NCBI GenBank assembly: GCA_029237695.1
Contig: CM055278.1
Span: forward strand, 71,229,188-71,293,187
Source of the DNA: Conchocele bisecta
Taxonomy: Eukaryota; Mollusca; Bivalvia; Lucinida; Thyasiridae
Direction: 5' to 3'
DNA: 64,000 bases
Shown piece after piece: positions 33,040 through 43,432 of the stretch (position 1 is its first letter; each line of letters begins with the position of its first letter). Both the position numbers and the translations under genes were made by a program. The notes beneath the pieces were generated by a model. It ran no database searches. It was not told the origin of the DNA and was given only the letters and a program-made list of their open reading frames with translations.

Positions 33040-33222
33040 TATACCAAGGAGAAATTTGGTAGGCGGCTATATGAATACTTATCGAACAATGACACTGAAA
33101 CATTGATTATACACGTGTTAGGAGGAAAACACGACAAGATTATGAACTTTATGGTGGAAGACGAATATTTTCTGTTCTTAGCAGAATGTGCACGCACACT
33201 GTGTCGTATATATTCAGCCTAA
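33040..33222 (+). CDS. Terminal coding exon, unrecognised protein
   Basis: After the acceptor CCAATTTTAGCAG there are exactly 60 sense codons and TAA at 33220-33222, entering in phase 0. The encoded tail looks genuinely protein-like: KEKFGRRLYEYL, ETLIIHVLGGKHDKIMNF, MVEDEYFLFLAECARTLC. It mixes helix-forming hydrophobic and acidic residues without low complexity. AATAAA at 33407-33412 gives a plausible 3' UTR of about 200 bases. Upstream exons are not identified, the nearest 5' sequence being repeats. I do not recognise the family. Confidence 0.6.
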   Translation, partial: YTKEKFGRRLYEYLSNNDTETLIIHVLGGKHDKIMNFMVEDEYFLFLAECARTLCRIYSA

Positions 33223-33406
33223 CGACCACTGATCAGAGAGCATTTCGCAAGGCCCATGTGCGACAATGTTTATTGGGTTGAGAATGTCTTCAGCTGCATT
33301 TCCATCGCACAGCTGCTTTGAAAATGAAGCTATTGATATGAAATTTGATTGTTTATCCATGTATTGTTGTTTAATTCAAATTATGTACTCTCCTAGCACT
33401 GGAGGA

Positions 33407-33412
33407 AATAAA
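33407..33412 (+). promoter_or_regulatory. Poly(A) signal AATAAA
   Basis: Canonical hexamer about 185 bases after the stop of the exon at 33040-33222. Confidence 0.5.
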
Positions 33413-33935
33413 GTTATACATACATACATATCAGTTATTATATACATGTATTTTAGATATAAACAGTGACACGTTACAATGGATAAAATCAACTACTGTC
33501 TGTTCCACGTCTTTCTGCTGAAGAACTTTTGACTTTTGACAGACAGATGGATGGACGGAAAACAGGGCGGCCCTAATAGTTATCGTACAAACAAGAAAAT
33601 TCTCGAACAAACGAGAAATAAACACGTACTGACGAGATTTTCACGTACAAAAAACGAAACAAACACGTAGTAAAGAGAAACTTTCTCGTACTAACGAGAA
33701 ACCTTCTCGTACAAACGTGAAACAAACCCGTACGAACGAGAAACTTTCTCGTACTAACGAGAAAGTTTCTCGTACAAACGATAATAAACTCGTATTAACG
33801 AGAAACATTCTCGTACAAACGAGAAATAAACTCGTACAAACGAGAAACAAACACGTACAAACGAGAAAAGAACTCGTACAAACGAGAAATCGATTATAAA
33901 TGGGCCATGCATGAAGCAGGAAGCAACACAAGATG

Positions 33936-34105
33936 CAGGCCCGTAGCCAGACCTGTTTGAAGGGGGGTCGTTTCGAAGGCCCAAGGTATCAGGGTCTAAA
34001 AAAGTGGTCTAAAAAAGTGGACCTCGAGGCTGGGCGGGGGAGGGGGGGGGGGGTGGTCGTCCGACCGCTCCTACTCCCCCCCCCCCTCCCCTGGCTACGG
34101 GCCTG
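33936..34105. mobile_element. CAGGCCCGTAGCCAG MITE with 5-bp TSD (AGATG)
   Basis: CAGGCCCGTAGCCAG at 33936 and CTGGCTACGGGCCTG ending at 34105, flanked by AGATG on both sides. The interior has G-rich and C-rich runs facing each other. Confidence 0.85.
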
Positions 34106-34676
34106 AGATGGAGAACATCATTGGCGAGGAAAGCGTGAAGACATTGGAAGATGAAAAGGTATGTTATGTATTTGATCGTCCGTTCAAATGCGACTAACTG
34201 TTTGTCGGCATATTGTCGGTACCTTCAAAGGCGTAATGTTGACGCAGCCTTACCGCTCGCGTCGAACGCGTTTCCGGCAGCTGCTTTGTATGGAAGGTAA
34301 TATCCGCCATAATTTTATTAGGCTTGATGCTTGCTTGCTGATGACATTCTAAGTTCTATCCGTCTTATTACAATTCTATGAGTTTATTTCTCGTTTGTAC
34401 GAGAATGTTTCTCGTTAATGCGAGTTTATTTCTCGTTTGTGCGAGAAAGTTTCTCGTTAGTACGAGAAAGTTTCTCGTTCGTACGAGTTTGTTTCTGTAC
34501 GAGAAACTTTCTCGTTCGTACGAGTTTGTTTCACGTTTGTACGAGATTGTTTCTCGTCTGTACGAGAAAATTTCTCGTCAGTACGTGTTTATTTCTCGTT
34601 TGTTAGAGAATTTTCTTGTTTGTACGATAACTATTAGGGCCGCCCTGTTTTCCGTCCATCCATCTGTCTGTCTGTC

Positions 34677-35365
34677 TTGTCCTGTCCTGTCCTGTCCTGT
34701 CCTGTCCTGTCCTGTCCTGTCCTGTCCTGTCCTCTGTCCTCTGTCCTCTGTCCTGTCCTGTCCTGTCCCGTCCCGTCCCGTCCCGTCCCGTCCCGTCCCG
34801 ATCGTCCGTCCGTCCTGTCCTGTCCATCTGTCTGTCTGTCTTGTCCTGTCCTGTCCTGTCCTGTCCTGTCCTCTGTCCTCTGTCCTCTGTCCTGTCCTGT
34901 CCTGTCCCGTCCCGTCCCGTCCCGTCCCGTCCCGTCCCGTCCCGTCCCGATCGTCCGTCCGTCCTGTCCTGTCCTGTCCTGTCCTGTCCTGTCCTGTCCT
35001 GTCCTGTCCTGTCCTCTGTCCTCTGTCCTCTGTCCTGTCCTGTCCTGTCCCGTCCCGTCCCGTCCCGTCCCGATCGTCCGTCCGTCCTGTCCTGTCCATC
35101 TGTGTCTGTCTTGTCCTGTCCTGTCCTGTCCTGTCCTCTGCCTCGTCCTCGTCCTGTCCTCCTGTCCGTCCCGTCCCGTCCCGTCCCGTCCCGTCCCGTC
35201 CCGTCCCGATCGTCCGTCCGTCCTGTCCTGTCCTGTCCTGTCCTGTCCTGTCCTGTCCTGTGGTGTGTCCCGTCCCGTCCCGTCCCGTCCCGTCCCGTCC
35301 CGTCCCGTCCAAAACCCGTCCCGTCCCGTCCCGTCCGTCCGTCCGTCTGTCTGTCTGTCCGTCAG
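34677..35365 (+). repeat. CTGTC/CCGTC pentamer array with higher-order structure
   Basis: Blocks of CCTGT repeats, then three CCTCTGT heptamers, then CCCGT repeats, then CCCGATCGTCCGTCCGTCC. This composite recurs about four times (GATCGTCCGTCCGTCC at about 34800, 34948, 35072 and 35208). With period five and no stops, every frame stays open; not coding. Confidence 0.95.
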
Positions 35366-35864
35366 TTTATTTTTTTCACAAATTCTTAACCGGGGGTAAA
35401 TGGGACATACACCCACCACAACATTTGGAATGGTGGGGTTTCTCGTTCGTACGAGAAAGGTTCTCGTTACTACGTGTTTGTTTCTCGTTTGTACGAGAAA
35501 GTGTATCGTTCGTACGAGTTTGTTTCACGTTCGTACGAGAAACTTTCTCGTTACTACGTGTTTGTTTCTCGTTTGTACGAGAAAGGTTCTCGTTAGTACG
35601 AGAAAGTTTCTCGTTCGTACGCGTTCGTTTCTCGTTTGTACGAAAATGTTTCTCGTTACTACGTGTTTGTTTCTCGTTTGTACGAGAAAGTTTCTCGTTA
35701 GTACGTGTTCTTTTCTCGTTTGTACGACGAAACGTTTAGAAACTTTCTCGTTAGTACTGTTTATTTCTCGTTTGTGCGAGAAATATTTTATTTTTTTAGT
35801 ATTTTATTTGACCCTAACCGGCCTTCGTATCTTTCAATGGTGGGTGTAATGATAATGTCTGGGT

Positions 35865-36593
35865 AATCTGACCAACCAGCATCTCCCACATAATACCGCT
35901 CTGGGAGTATCAGCTGGTAACCTGTAGCCTATTTCACCAACATTGCAAAGTATACTTTTCTAGCAAAGTATATTTTGAGGGAGTAATCATTCATTTTTCC
36001 GGAAATGCATTATTTCATACAAAACTAACGACTGCATATATTTGATGATTAAAAGTATGCAGAATTATTATACTGAATTTATTACATTATCACAGCCATT
36101 TTGAATGTGATGTAGTAGTAGTACGTAGTAGTATTCATTTATTATAGTGACACATGTGAACAAGCATACATATATATTCATTTACATAACAGATGTTATC
36201 TTAAGGCATACATGTACAAATGTATATGATATGCTGTTCATCACCCAGCCATATGTTGACTTCTTTGAATATAATAAATAATGACAACCGGTTGTATTAG
36301 GTTAATGAACCCATTTCATATCACATGCATGGTATAACGAGCCTTTCCCATCTCAATATAAGTGCGCATGTCCTGACCGCCCATGTGAACCATTCCGATT
36401 GGACGGTTCACTGAACGTTCACCACATGATAATGTAATAAATTCATTATAATAAAAATTAATAAATTTATTTTTAAATTGAAAATTTCTCCCTCAAAGTA
36501 TACTTTGCTAGAAAAGTATACTTTGCAATGTTGGTGAAATAGGCTACTGATACTCCCAGAGCGGTATCATGTGGGAGATGATTGGTCAGAATT
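35865..36593. mobile_element. Large foldback element, ~110 bp arms
   Basis: The left arm (AATCTGACCAACCAGCATCT to TATTTTGAGGGAG) and right arm (CTCCCTCAAAGTATACTTTG to GATTGGTCAGAATT) are nearly identical inverted copies, including TACCGCTCTGGGAGTATCAG. The left arm carries a small extra segment, CTGGTAACCTG. The ~480 bp spacer is AT-rich and non-coding. Confidence 0.85.
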
Positions 36594-36606
36594 ACCACCT
36601 GTCAAT

Positions 36607-37035
36607 AACAAGGTGTATGAGCATGTGGCTATAACAAAAACAATAAGTACTGAAACGTCCAGAAGCCCTCCGATTCAAAGTACGTATTCTGTTATTGTGT
36701 CCTTTTTATGTACCGGATTTTGATGAAATATGGCGCATCAAACGCGTCTTGTTAAGCTGCATTTTATGGTCTCGGTACTTTGGCCCAAACTTCTGTCGTT
36801 TTTGCGAAGAATCGATTTCCGTGTCTACTGACACGGAAATCCATTCTTTGCAAAAACGACATAAGTATGTGCCGAATTCCCGGGAACAACAAAATGCAGC
36901 TCATGAAGACGCGTTTGCTGCGCCCTATTTCATAAAAATTCGTTGCATATTAACGAAAATATCAAATAATACTTTGGAGTGGGCGCGCTTTGAACACTTT
37001 CAGCCATTGTTGTTGTAACCACGTGATCATGCACC
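36607..37035. mobile_element. ~400 bp palindromic element, copy 3
   Basis: ACAAGGTGTATGAGCATGTG at the left, CACGTGATCATGCACC at the right. The central CACGGAAATCGATTC-type palindrome is preserved with one or two changes. It abuts the foldback element ending at 36593. Confidence 0.8.
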
Positions 37036-37103
37036 CTAAATAATGACCAAGATTTTCCAGCCCCCTAACTATTCCTCATCCGCTGTTAACTTACCAGATT
37101 TAA

Positions 37104-37481
37104 AGGTGGGTGCCCTAAAATTATGTAAATATACATCCTTACGTAAATTAAGCGGGTACATAGTTATGTAACAATTTCACATGTTTTTAACTGTGGATAT
37201 CTTATAAAGTATAATGAGTGTACACCAGAAAATGCTTTGTACGAATAAATATGGATTTCCGTTGAATAAATAATGAGTTTTGTTAATATTTTAGAAAACG
37301 CGATTATCTCCCTGACCTCAAACTTATTAAAATCCGTCATTTCAAATAACGGCAAATAATGCCGATAAGTGTACCAGGTAATAACAATTAATTAATATGT
37401 GTGTATATTAACGACATATCTAATGGTTGAAACAATACAAGATAACCCCTACAATACATTCTGATGTGCGGGACCCCACCT
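37104..37481. mobile_element. TTAA-flanked MITE
   Basis: AGGTGGGTGCCC at the left and GGGACCCCACCT at the right, flanked by TTAA at 37100-37103 and 37482-37485. Internal blocks differ from the 500 bp family at 22617-23116, but the ends are of the same type. Confidence 0.75.
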
Positions 37482-37621
37482 TTAAAAGCACTGGATCAAA
37501 GATATACCCGATGCAAAAGATATACACTGATGCAACCGATCGTAATTCTGAAACTTGACATATCCATATTATCTTCCTTGTTTAGCGCAGTTTATAACTT
37601 TCTCAGTTTATCATAGTGAAG

Positions 37622-37870
37622 CTGGGGCCCGTTTCACTGAACTTCGTGAAACTTCAAAACGATCCTACGAAGATTTATATAAATTCATTTTACATATTAA
37701 CGTGGTTCCTTAATGCTACAAGTTTCCACCTACATGTCGGGTCATTAAATCTGACCAAATCCGCACAAGATTTCCCCAAATCGTCCGCTAATGCGAACTT
37801 TGTTTTACATTGTAGTTTTGCACTATTAAACTAACTTCTTAGTCATACGACGTTTAGTAAAACGCGTCGT
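37622..37870. mobile_element. GGGGCCCGTTTCACT element, diverged
   Basis: GGGGCCCGTTTCACTGAACT at the left and CGACGTTTAGTAAAACG at the right, a looser relative of 17809-17986. Confidence 0.5.
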
Positions 37871-38689
37871 AAACTATATGTAAATAAAACGTTTGTATCG
37901 AATTTCTGAAACCAAGGGACCCGGACGTGGTTGGAAATATTGACCAAAAGGCGTTTGGTACCAGCGTAGGCACAGATATGCCATCCACGCAGGCTGACCA
38001 GTGTCTGCCAGCGGCGCCTGAAGCATCATAAGATTGGTCCGGCGAATCTACTGGGTGCCCTCGCTACCCACCTAAAGTTTATGTTGTTACCACTCAGTAG
38101 AACCGTCTCGCCGAGACAGTTCAACTGAGTGGTAACAACACACACATTTATGAGAAATGAGAAACAATGCAGAACAAAATATTCCTGACATTATTATTTA
38201 TTATACATGTATATGAATTCCAAATATTTCAATAAAAACAGTTTTGTCACAATTATTGGTCCGGCAGTTGCCGGATCTTCCGGACTTGTTCCGACGCCCC
38301 TGTCTGCATTGTTCGCCAGTAACACACCCGTCATACATGTAACGCACAGGTAGACCGTCCATGGTTCAGTGGGAGTGGTTTAGAAGCTCAGGAGTTACAC
38401 CAGCCACAGCAGTCACGGATTCTACACAATTCTCCGCCTTCCGTGCACTTTATTTCATAAAAAATGTGGAATAATAAAAAGTTATAATACAACTAATACA
38501 CGAATGTGAATGTTGGCAGTTCACATATCCAAACGTGCACCTGCATTAGGGTTGATTCATCTCTGTGTATATAGAGATATCATATGTCAGTCATAATAGC
38601 GTATGGCCACAATTGTCTGACTGTCGCGTAGTCAAATATTAACTAACCTTTACGTACGACGTGACTAAGGCCATTATACAAATGTGTGA
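37871..38689. other. No recognised gene; one hairpin
   Basis: GTTGTTACCACTCAGT...ACTGAGTGGTAACAAC forms a hairpin at about 38083-38139. A GTCCGGCAGTTGCCGGAT hairpin lies near 38260. No coding sequence seen. Confidence 0.5.
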
Positions 38690-38762
38690 GGGGGGGGGGG
38701 GGGGGGGGGGGGGGGGGTGGGGGGGGGTTGGGGGGGGGGGGGGGTGGGGGGGGGGAGGGGGT
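38690..38762 (+). repeat. Long poly-G tract
   Basis: About 70 bases of G broken by a few T and one A. Frames through it read only Gly and Trp. Confidence 0.95.
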
Positions 38763-39010
38763 GTATACTGGAGTCAGGTTGTCAGTCCGTCCGTCCGTCC
38801 GTCCGTCCGACGGACCGTCCGTCCGTCCGTCCGTGTACGTCTGTCCGTCCGTCCGTCACTAAACTTAACATCAGAGAAATATGTTATAACTTCTATTTCC
38901 TTCATCCAAAATGCTTAATATTTCACACATGCATTCCTGTAAGGCTCTACTATCATGCTGTGTCAAATCCACGACGTCCAACCTCGCTGATCCCAAGGTC
39001 AAGGTCAAAA
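38763..39010 (+). repeat. CCGTCC-headed dispersed repeat
   Basis: GTATACTGGAGTCAGGTTGT-CAGTCCGTCC, then ACTTAACATCAGAGAAATAT and a GCTTAATATTTCACACATGC block. A short copy is at 47039-47130, and the AATGCTTTAATATTTC blocks also occur in 26965-29300. Confidence 0.6.
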
Positions 39011-39056
39011 AGCTCCATTCTCCAGGCACAGCCACATATAATCACACTTTCTCATA

Positions 39057-39305
39057 TGTGACACGCCATGTGATTTTGTACCTTCGGACTTCTGCGTAAT
39101 TTCATAAAATACGTTTACACAATTTTACAATATTTTACTTAAATGGCGTCAAAAGTTCACACAATTGTCGGAGTATAATTCCGCATTTTTCTGAAAATTT
39201 TGTCAACATTTGATTTTATTTATGAAAAATATTGTAAATTTTGCAAACGTATTTAATGAAATTACGCAGATGTCCGAAGGTACAAAATCACATGGTTTGT
39301 CTGAA
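39057..39305. mobile_element. Foldback MITE, GTACCTTCGGACTTCTGCG copy
   Basis: CACGCCATGTGATTTTGTAC-CTTCGG faces CCGAAGGTACAAAATCACATGG. Same family as 2159-2406, arms diverged to a moderate extent. Confidence 0.75.
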
Positions 39306-39493
39306 TTATCAGGTCGTAGTCACAATTGATAAGTACATGCATGTATCATAAAATGGGGTGAAGTAGTTGGTGATTTCATAAACAGAATCCCAGCATATTT
39401 AAAATAGACTACACATAATTTCCCGGTGTCAAATATGCTGATAAAATGATGAAACATGGTACATGTAGTATAACAAACGAGGCCAGCTGAGCA

Positions 39494-39696
39494 GTGTGAT
39501 TTTGTACCGAAAAGTAAGTGCATTTGTTATGAAAAATATTTTGAAAACAAAAATAGAATAATTTGCTCAGAGCGAATTATCCTATTTTTTTTTCAACTTT
39601 AACGTCATTTACAGAAAATATCACAGTTTCTGTAAATCCATTTCATGAAAAATCGCTCATGTTCTTGTGTACAAAATCACATTGGACTATCTCATA
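39494..39696. mobile_element. Foldback MITE, older relative
   Basis: GTGTGATTTTGTAC at the left, GTACAAAATCACATTG at the right, and GCTCAGAGCGAATTATCC at the centre. Confidence 0.5.
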
Positions 39697-39872
39697 TGTT
39701 GTTGATATATGCGGTTTACGGTTTATAAAGCAATAAGCACATACAGGTAGTAGTAATCACTGTCTGAAATCATTATCTGAAACACCTTCCCCGTTTTATA
39801 GACTGATACACAAGGGAGACAATTTGCTATTCTGTTCCTGTAGAAACATTGCGAGTTATTTGTCAGTACCAT

Positions 39873-40106
39873 ACTACGGAGCCCCGCAGGGGACGTAGAC
39901 TTTTTTTTTTATTATTAATTCGTTCCCAGGAAATAACAATTCGTTCCTCAATTTAGCAATTCGTTCCCTCGAATTAACAATTCGTTCCCTCGAATTAACA
40001 ATTCGTTCCCACGAAATGACAATTCGTTCCCTCAATTTAATAATTCGTTCCCTCGAATTAACAATTCGTTCCCATTATATAACAATTCGTTTCCTCGAAT
40101 TAACAA
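39873..40106. mobile_element. CTACGGAGCCCCGC element, copy 3
   Basis: CTACGGAGCCCCGCAGGGGA at the left, then about nine ~20-bp AATTCGTTCCC units. The right inverted end is missing, and the sequence passes into CCATTTCTCCAGTCACAGCC of another family. Confidence 0.7.
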
Positions 40107-40381
40107 CCCATACACCCCATTTCTCCAGTCACAGCCACACACGACCTAGCTGTTGCTGGGACCTTAAACCCATTCACTTTTTTCATACTACATCAGTTTT
40201 CTCGAAATAACTCTGTATCGGTTGCAGCTATGAGGACAGATTCATTGGGCTGGTTGACCAATCTGTGCCTGGCATTTCCAATAGATGTTCAGACACGTTG
40301 ATAATCAGGGCAAGTTTAAAGCAGGCGGTAGTGTATATATGTTCATACACATGACATGATAGTTTTCTCGAAATAACATCT

Positions 40382-40552
40382 TATTGCTTCATTGTCGGGA
40401 TATATGATTACTAGTTCCGGGTTATCCGCGCTTCATCGCACCAAGACTATGCACTCTTGTATATCGTATTGCTTCATTGTCGGGAGATATGATACTAGTT
40501 CCGGGTTATCCGCGCTTCATCGCACCAAGACTATGCACTCTTGTATATATCG
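40382..40552 (+). repeat. ~85-bp direct duplication
   Basis: Two nearly identical units, 40382-40466 and 40468-40552, marked by TTGCTTCATTGTCGGGA and TCCGGGTTATCCGCGCTTCA. Only small indels separate them, so the duplication is recent. Confidence 0.9.
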
Positions 40553-40596
40553 TCTCTTGTAATTCTGCGCAGAATGGTAATTGCGCAACAAATATA

Positions 40597-40665
40597 TGTA
40601 AATACACATTGTTTTAAAGTCACTCTTAATAAAAAGAGTGACTTTTAAAACAATGTGTATTAAAT
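40597..40665. repeat. Near-perfect hairpin
   Basis: AATACACATTGTTTTAAAGT-CACTCTT pairs with AAGAGTGACTTTTAAAACAA across AATAAA. Confidence 0.8.
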
Positions 40666-40899
40666 GTGATTCCCTTCGGATGTTATTGGAAATTACTGTT
40701 TGCAAATAGTTTTTTTATCCCGTCAACACAGTGCGTATGTGCCGGGAAACACGATGCAGTGAAATATGGATATCCTGTCATACGACCTAATCACTGCGTA
40801 TGAATATGTGCGGTTGTCATACTAGTCGATTCTCCGATTGTGAGGATGCAGCTGTGGTTATTTTTAGCATTTTAAAACTATTTGTAGTGTTGACGGGAT

Positions 40900-41035
40900 A
40901 ACTAGAATATAGGTTAGTGCCATGAATGGAAATAATATCTGGCGCGGCACGGAAACGGGATAGCCTCGCCCATCACGTTTCCTAAGCTTGCCATATAGTT
41001 TTCCCATTCACGGCACTAACCTACTATTCTGTATA
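40900..41035. repeat. Inverted repeat
   Basis: ATAGGTTAGTGCCATGAATGG faces CCCATTCACGGCACTAACCT. GGAAACG and CGTTTCC sit near the centre. Confidence 0.7.
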
Positions 41036-42001
41036 TACATTTGGTGACATGTAAATAAAACAACTGATTTATCACTTATCTTCTGAGATATTCGGGAAAA
41101 TGTAAGTCGAAGTTTCCCGAAATAGCATGCTCGCCTGGCGAACATTGGCCGCCAAGTGCTGACATTCAATAACAAAAAATCCCAATAATCGCTATAATTA
41201 CAACCAATTATCTGTCGTCTCTCTGAGGTAGCACATTCCGAGCGCATTTGTTAGCCGAGTATCGATTGGCTGGAAGCGAAAGTCACATGACTGCTTCTGA
41301 ACCATAGGATACGATAGCATATTACGCGCGAGTTTGTGAGAACATGTATACTTCACCTTTTGTAACCAGTGTAGGCCCTGACCGTGCAGTCTGATCAGGG
41401 TATACACTTGTTTCAATTGGCGTATATTATATCATAAATTAGGTTATAAATACATATTATAACCTACACACATGTGTTATTATACGGAGATCATTGTCGC
41501 GCGCAGTATGAACGTTTTCCCGTGAACTGACTAGCCACTGTAGTCAATTCGCAGTTGGGTTGTACGTTTATTAGTACACGTAGATTAATCACGTAACAAG
41601 TCTTCGGTTTTCCGCGATTATATATTTTGTTTAGCATGTTTTTTACGGATTATAGATCTGGGATTATAACAAGAACTTGTCAGCGAGCAACTGAATCGAT
41701 CGCTCACTTTGTGTATTGGCCTCGCTGAATACACAACTTAGATTTATACACATGTAACAGCAGGTCTGTGTTGGTTGCAGAGGCTGATAGTTTGTGTTTC
41801 GCTACAGTGTGTGTTGTTTCGTTTTATTATTGGCAGACGTCTTGTTTCATTTGATAAAGTGTGGCGTTTATTTCATATCGACGTGCGGACAGTTGACAGA
41901 CACACAGCGTGTTAATTTCCCAAGTTGACAACTCGCCAGTTAGGGATCGTATTTTGCGATTTCGGATTTAGAGTGGATTCATTTTGCGATTTCGTATTTA
42001 G
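41036..42001 (+). other. Upstream region of the membrane-protein exon
   Basis: Contains a fragment of the dispersed palindrome at 41358-41412 (AACCAGTGTAGGCCCTGA). The rest down to the coding exon appears single-copy and presumably holds promoter and 5' UTR, but no promoter element can be named with confidence. Confidence 0.35.
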
Positions 42002-42478
42002 CGGTACGCTACAGATAAGACCCTGAGGCCATGGATAACAGAATGGTCGACCAGGGGAAAAGGACGCGGGTCAGAAATTGCTCACAAACGGAACAATCAA
42101 AGTAACGTGAAGCAAAACAATTTATTAGCGGAACAGGATTATTCCCGCGGCGAAATTAACAAATTCAAACGTTATTTTTACGGACTATGTGCCATAGTTG
42201 TTGCTGCGTTTGTCATATTAATCGTCACATTTACCGTTTGTTTCGCAAATTTGAAATACGAAATTGGCCATCACAACCATCCGCCAAAAATCGGGGCACA
42301 AATTAACAAAATTCTCGATAAGGAGGAGTTGTGTTTGGCATGTGACGAGGTTAGGTTAGGTCCGAGTTTAGAAGAAGACCAAATGTTGGATTATTTTGTA
42401 CGCAAACACGAGACTGGAATTAAAGGTGAACAGTGTTGCGTGGAAACGTCGCAGCAGTTACTACGCCTTTTACAACTG
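42002..42478 (+). CDS. 5' coding exon of a type II membrane protein
   Basis: The frame is open from 42002 to the donor CTG/GTGAGT at 42478/42479. A short basic N-terminal part is followed by a hydrophobic segment (YGLCAIVVAAFVILIVTF, about 42176-42253), then an extracellular stalk with CLACDEVRLGPSLEED and GEQCCVETSQQL. Cys pairs after a single anchor fit a type II surface protein; the stalk pattern reminds me of molluscan TNF-like ligands, an inference from memory only. The best ATG (GGCCATGGAT, 42031) is in the neighbouring frame and stops at 42103, so a one-base indel or an unseen upstream exon is implied. Later exons are not found before the assembly gap. Confidence 0.65.
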
Positions 42479-42509
42479 GTGAGTGGAAATGTTTCCTTAT
42501 GTGTCCTTA

Positions 42510-42800
42510 TCAGGAGCTACACTGTCACAAATCACACACGCCCCATTTCTACAGTCACACACGATTGTGACTGTAGAAATGGGGCTTGTGGGATTTGTGA
42601 CCAGTGTAGCTCCTGATCAAATAGCACACTCATGTAGCCGGAAAACGATATGTATTCCTTGTTAAAGGCATGACGGGTGTTTCATTGATGTGATGGAATG
42701 GCGAACAGTGCAGATCCTGATCAGACTGTGCGGATGCACAGGCTGATCTGGATCTACACTGGCCGCAAGAGCCCTTATTTATCCAGTCACAGCCATGTTT
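42510..42800. mobile_element. Palindrome-bearing element in the first intron
   Basis: The hairpin 42510-42617 (CAGGAGCTACACTGTCACAA against TTGTGACCAGTGTAGCTCCT, with CCATTTCTACAGTCACA arms) is followed by ATCAAATAGCACACTCATGT and the ~70 bp palindrome at 42701-42768. It begins only about 30 bases after the splice donor. Confidence 0.75.
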
Positions 42801-43218
42801 TGCTCTCGCACCAATTTGTCAATTGTATTTCTGAGACACTCCCGACATAGCACTATGACCCAGACGTGCTTGAAGAACGGTTCATAGTTCGGTATTTTAA
42901 TGATTATGTTGGTAACTCTGGTGGTTTGGGTGCATTGTTGTCAGCTCCCACGAATTACAAGTACGATATTTTGACAGTATAAAAGGGGTCCAAAAGTTCG
43001 GAACGGTGAATGTGTAGATAATGGACGATTTCTGTCGTGTGTAATGATTGAGCATTAGTGGTTGCACAAAACTATGTAAAATACCCAAAACCAACGAAAT
43101 CCTGAGTGCGAACTTCAGTTTCATTGTACAGGGAACCTCTCCAAACAGGACAGCCTGGGGATCTCCCAGGATGTCCAGTTGTAAGAGGTTTTCTACTGAC
43201 AATATCGACTCGCTATCA

Positions 43219-43432
43219 ATCACAGGATTCCGGTGGGGAAAATAAAAAAATCGCCACTTCAAACAAAAAAAAATAAACAATTGGCGATAAAAAATTACAA
43301 TTTTCGAAAAAAAAACAAAAAAAAATGTGTTTTTTTTTATTTATTTTTCGAAAATTGTAATTTTGTATCGCCAATTGTTTATTTTTATCGCCAATTGCGA
43401 AAGTGGCGATCGCCAGCGGAATCCCTGCAATC
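43219..43432. repeat. A/T-rich foldback
   Basis: GATTCCGGTGG...ATCGCCACTTC faces GAAAGTGGCGATCGCC...GCGGAATC. ACAATTGGCGATAAAA and AAAATTACAATTTTCG also have inverted partners. Confidence 0.75.

Larger units (their letters stand above)
33540..35800. repeat. Inverted TTTCTCGTACAAACGAG minisatellites around a pentamer array
   Basis: Left array 33590-33895 (unit ACGAGAAACTTTCTCGTAC-type, itself palindromic) is mirrored by 34375-34625 and followed by 35438-35790 in the same orientation as the second. A single-copy block GGAAAACAGGGCGGCCCTAA at 33556 reappears inverted at about 34635. The spacer holds a MITE (33936-34105). The long open frames across this region come from repeats and are not genes. 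Confidence 0.85.

Noticed and set aside
34378..35739. 453-codon frame rich in Cys-Pro-Val-Leu-Ser
   Set aside because: Product of the pentamer CTGTC/CCGTC array and the TTTCTCGTAC minisatellite; overlapping frames are equally open.
38661..39061. Gly/Trp-rich frames
   Set aside because: Translation of the poly-G tract and CCGTCC repeats.
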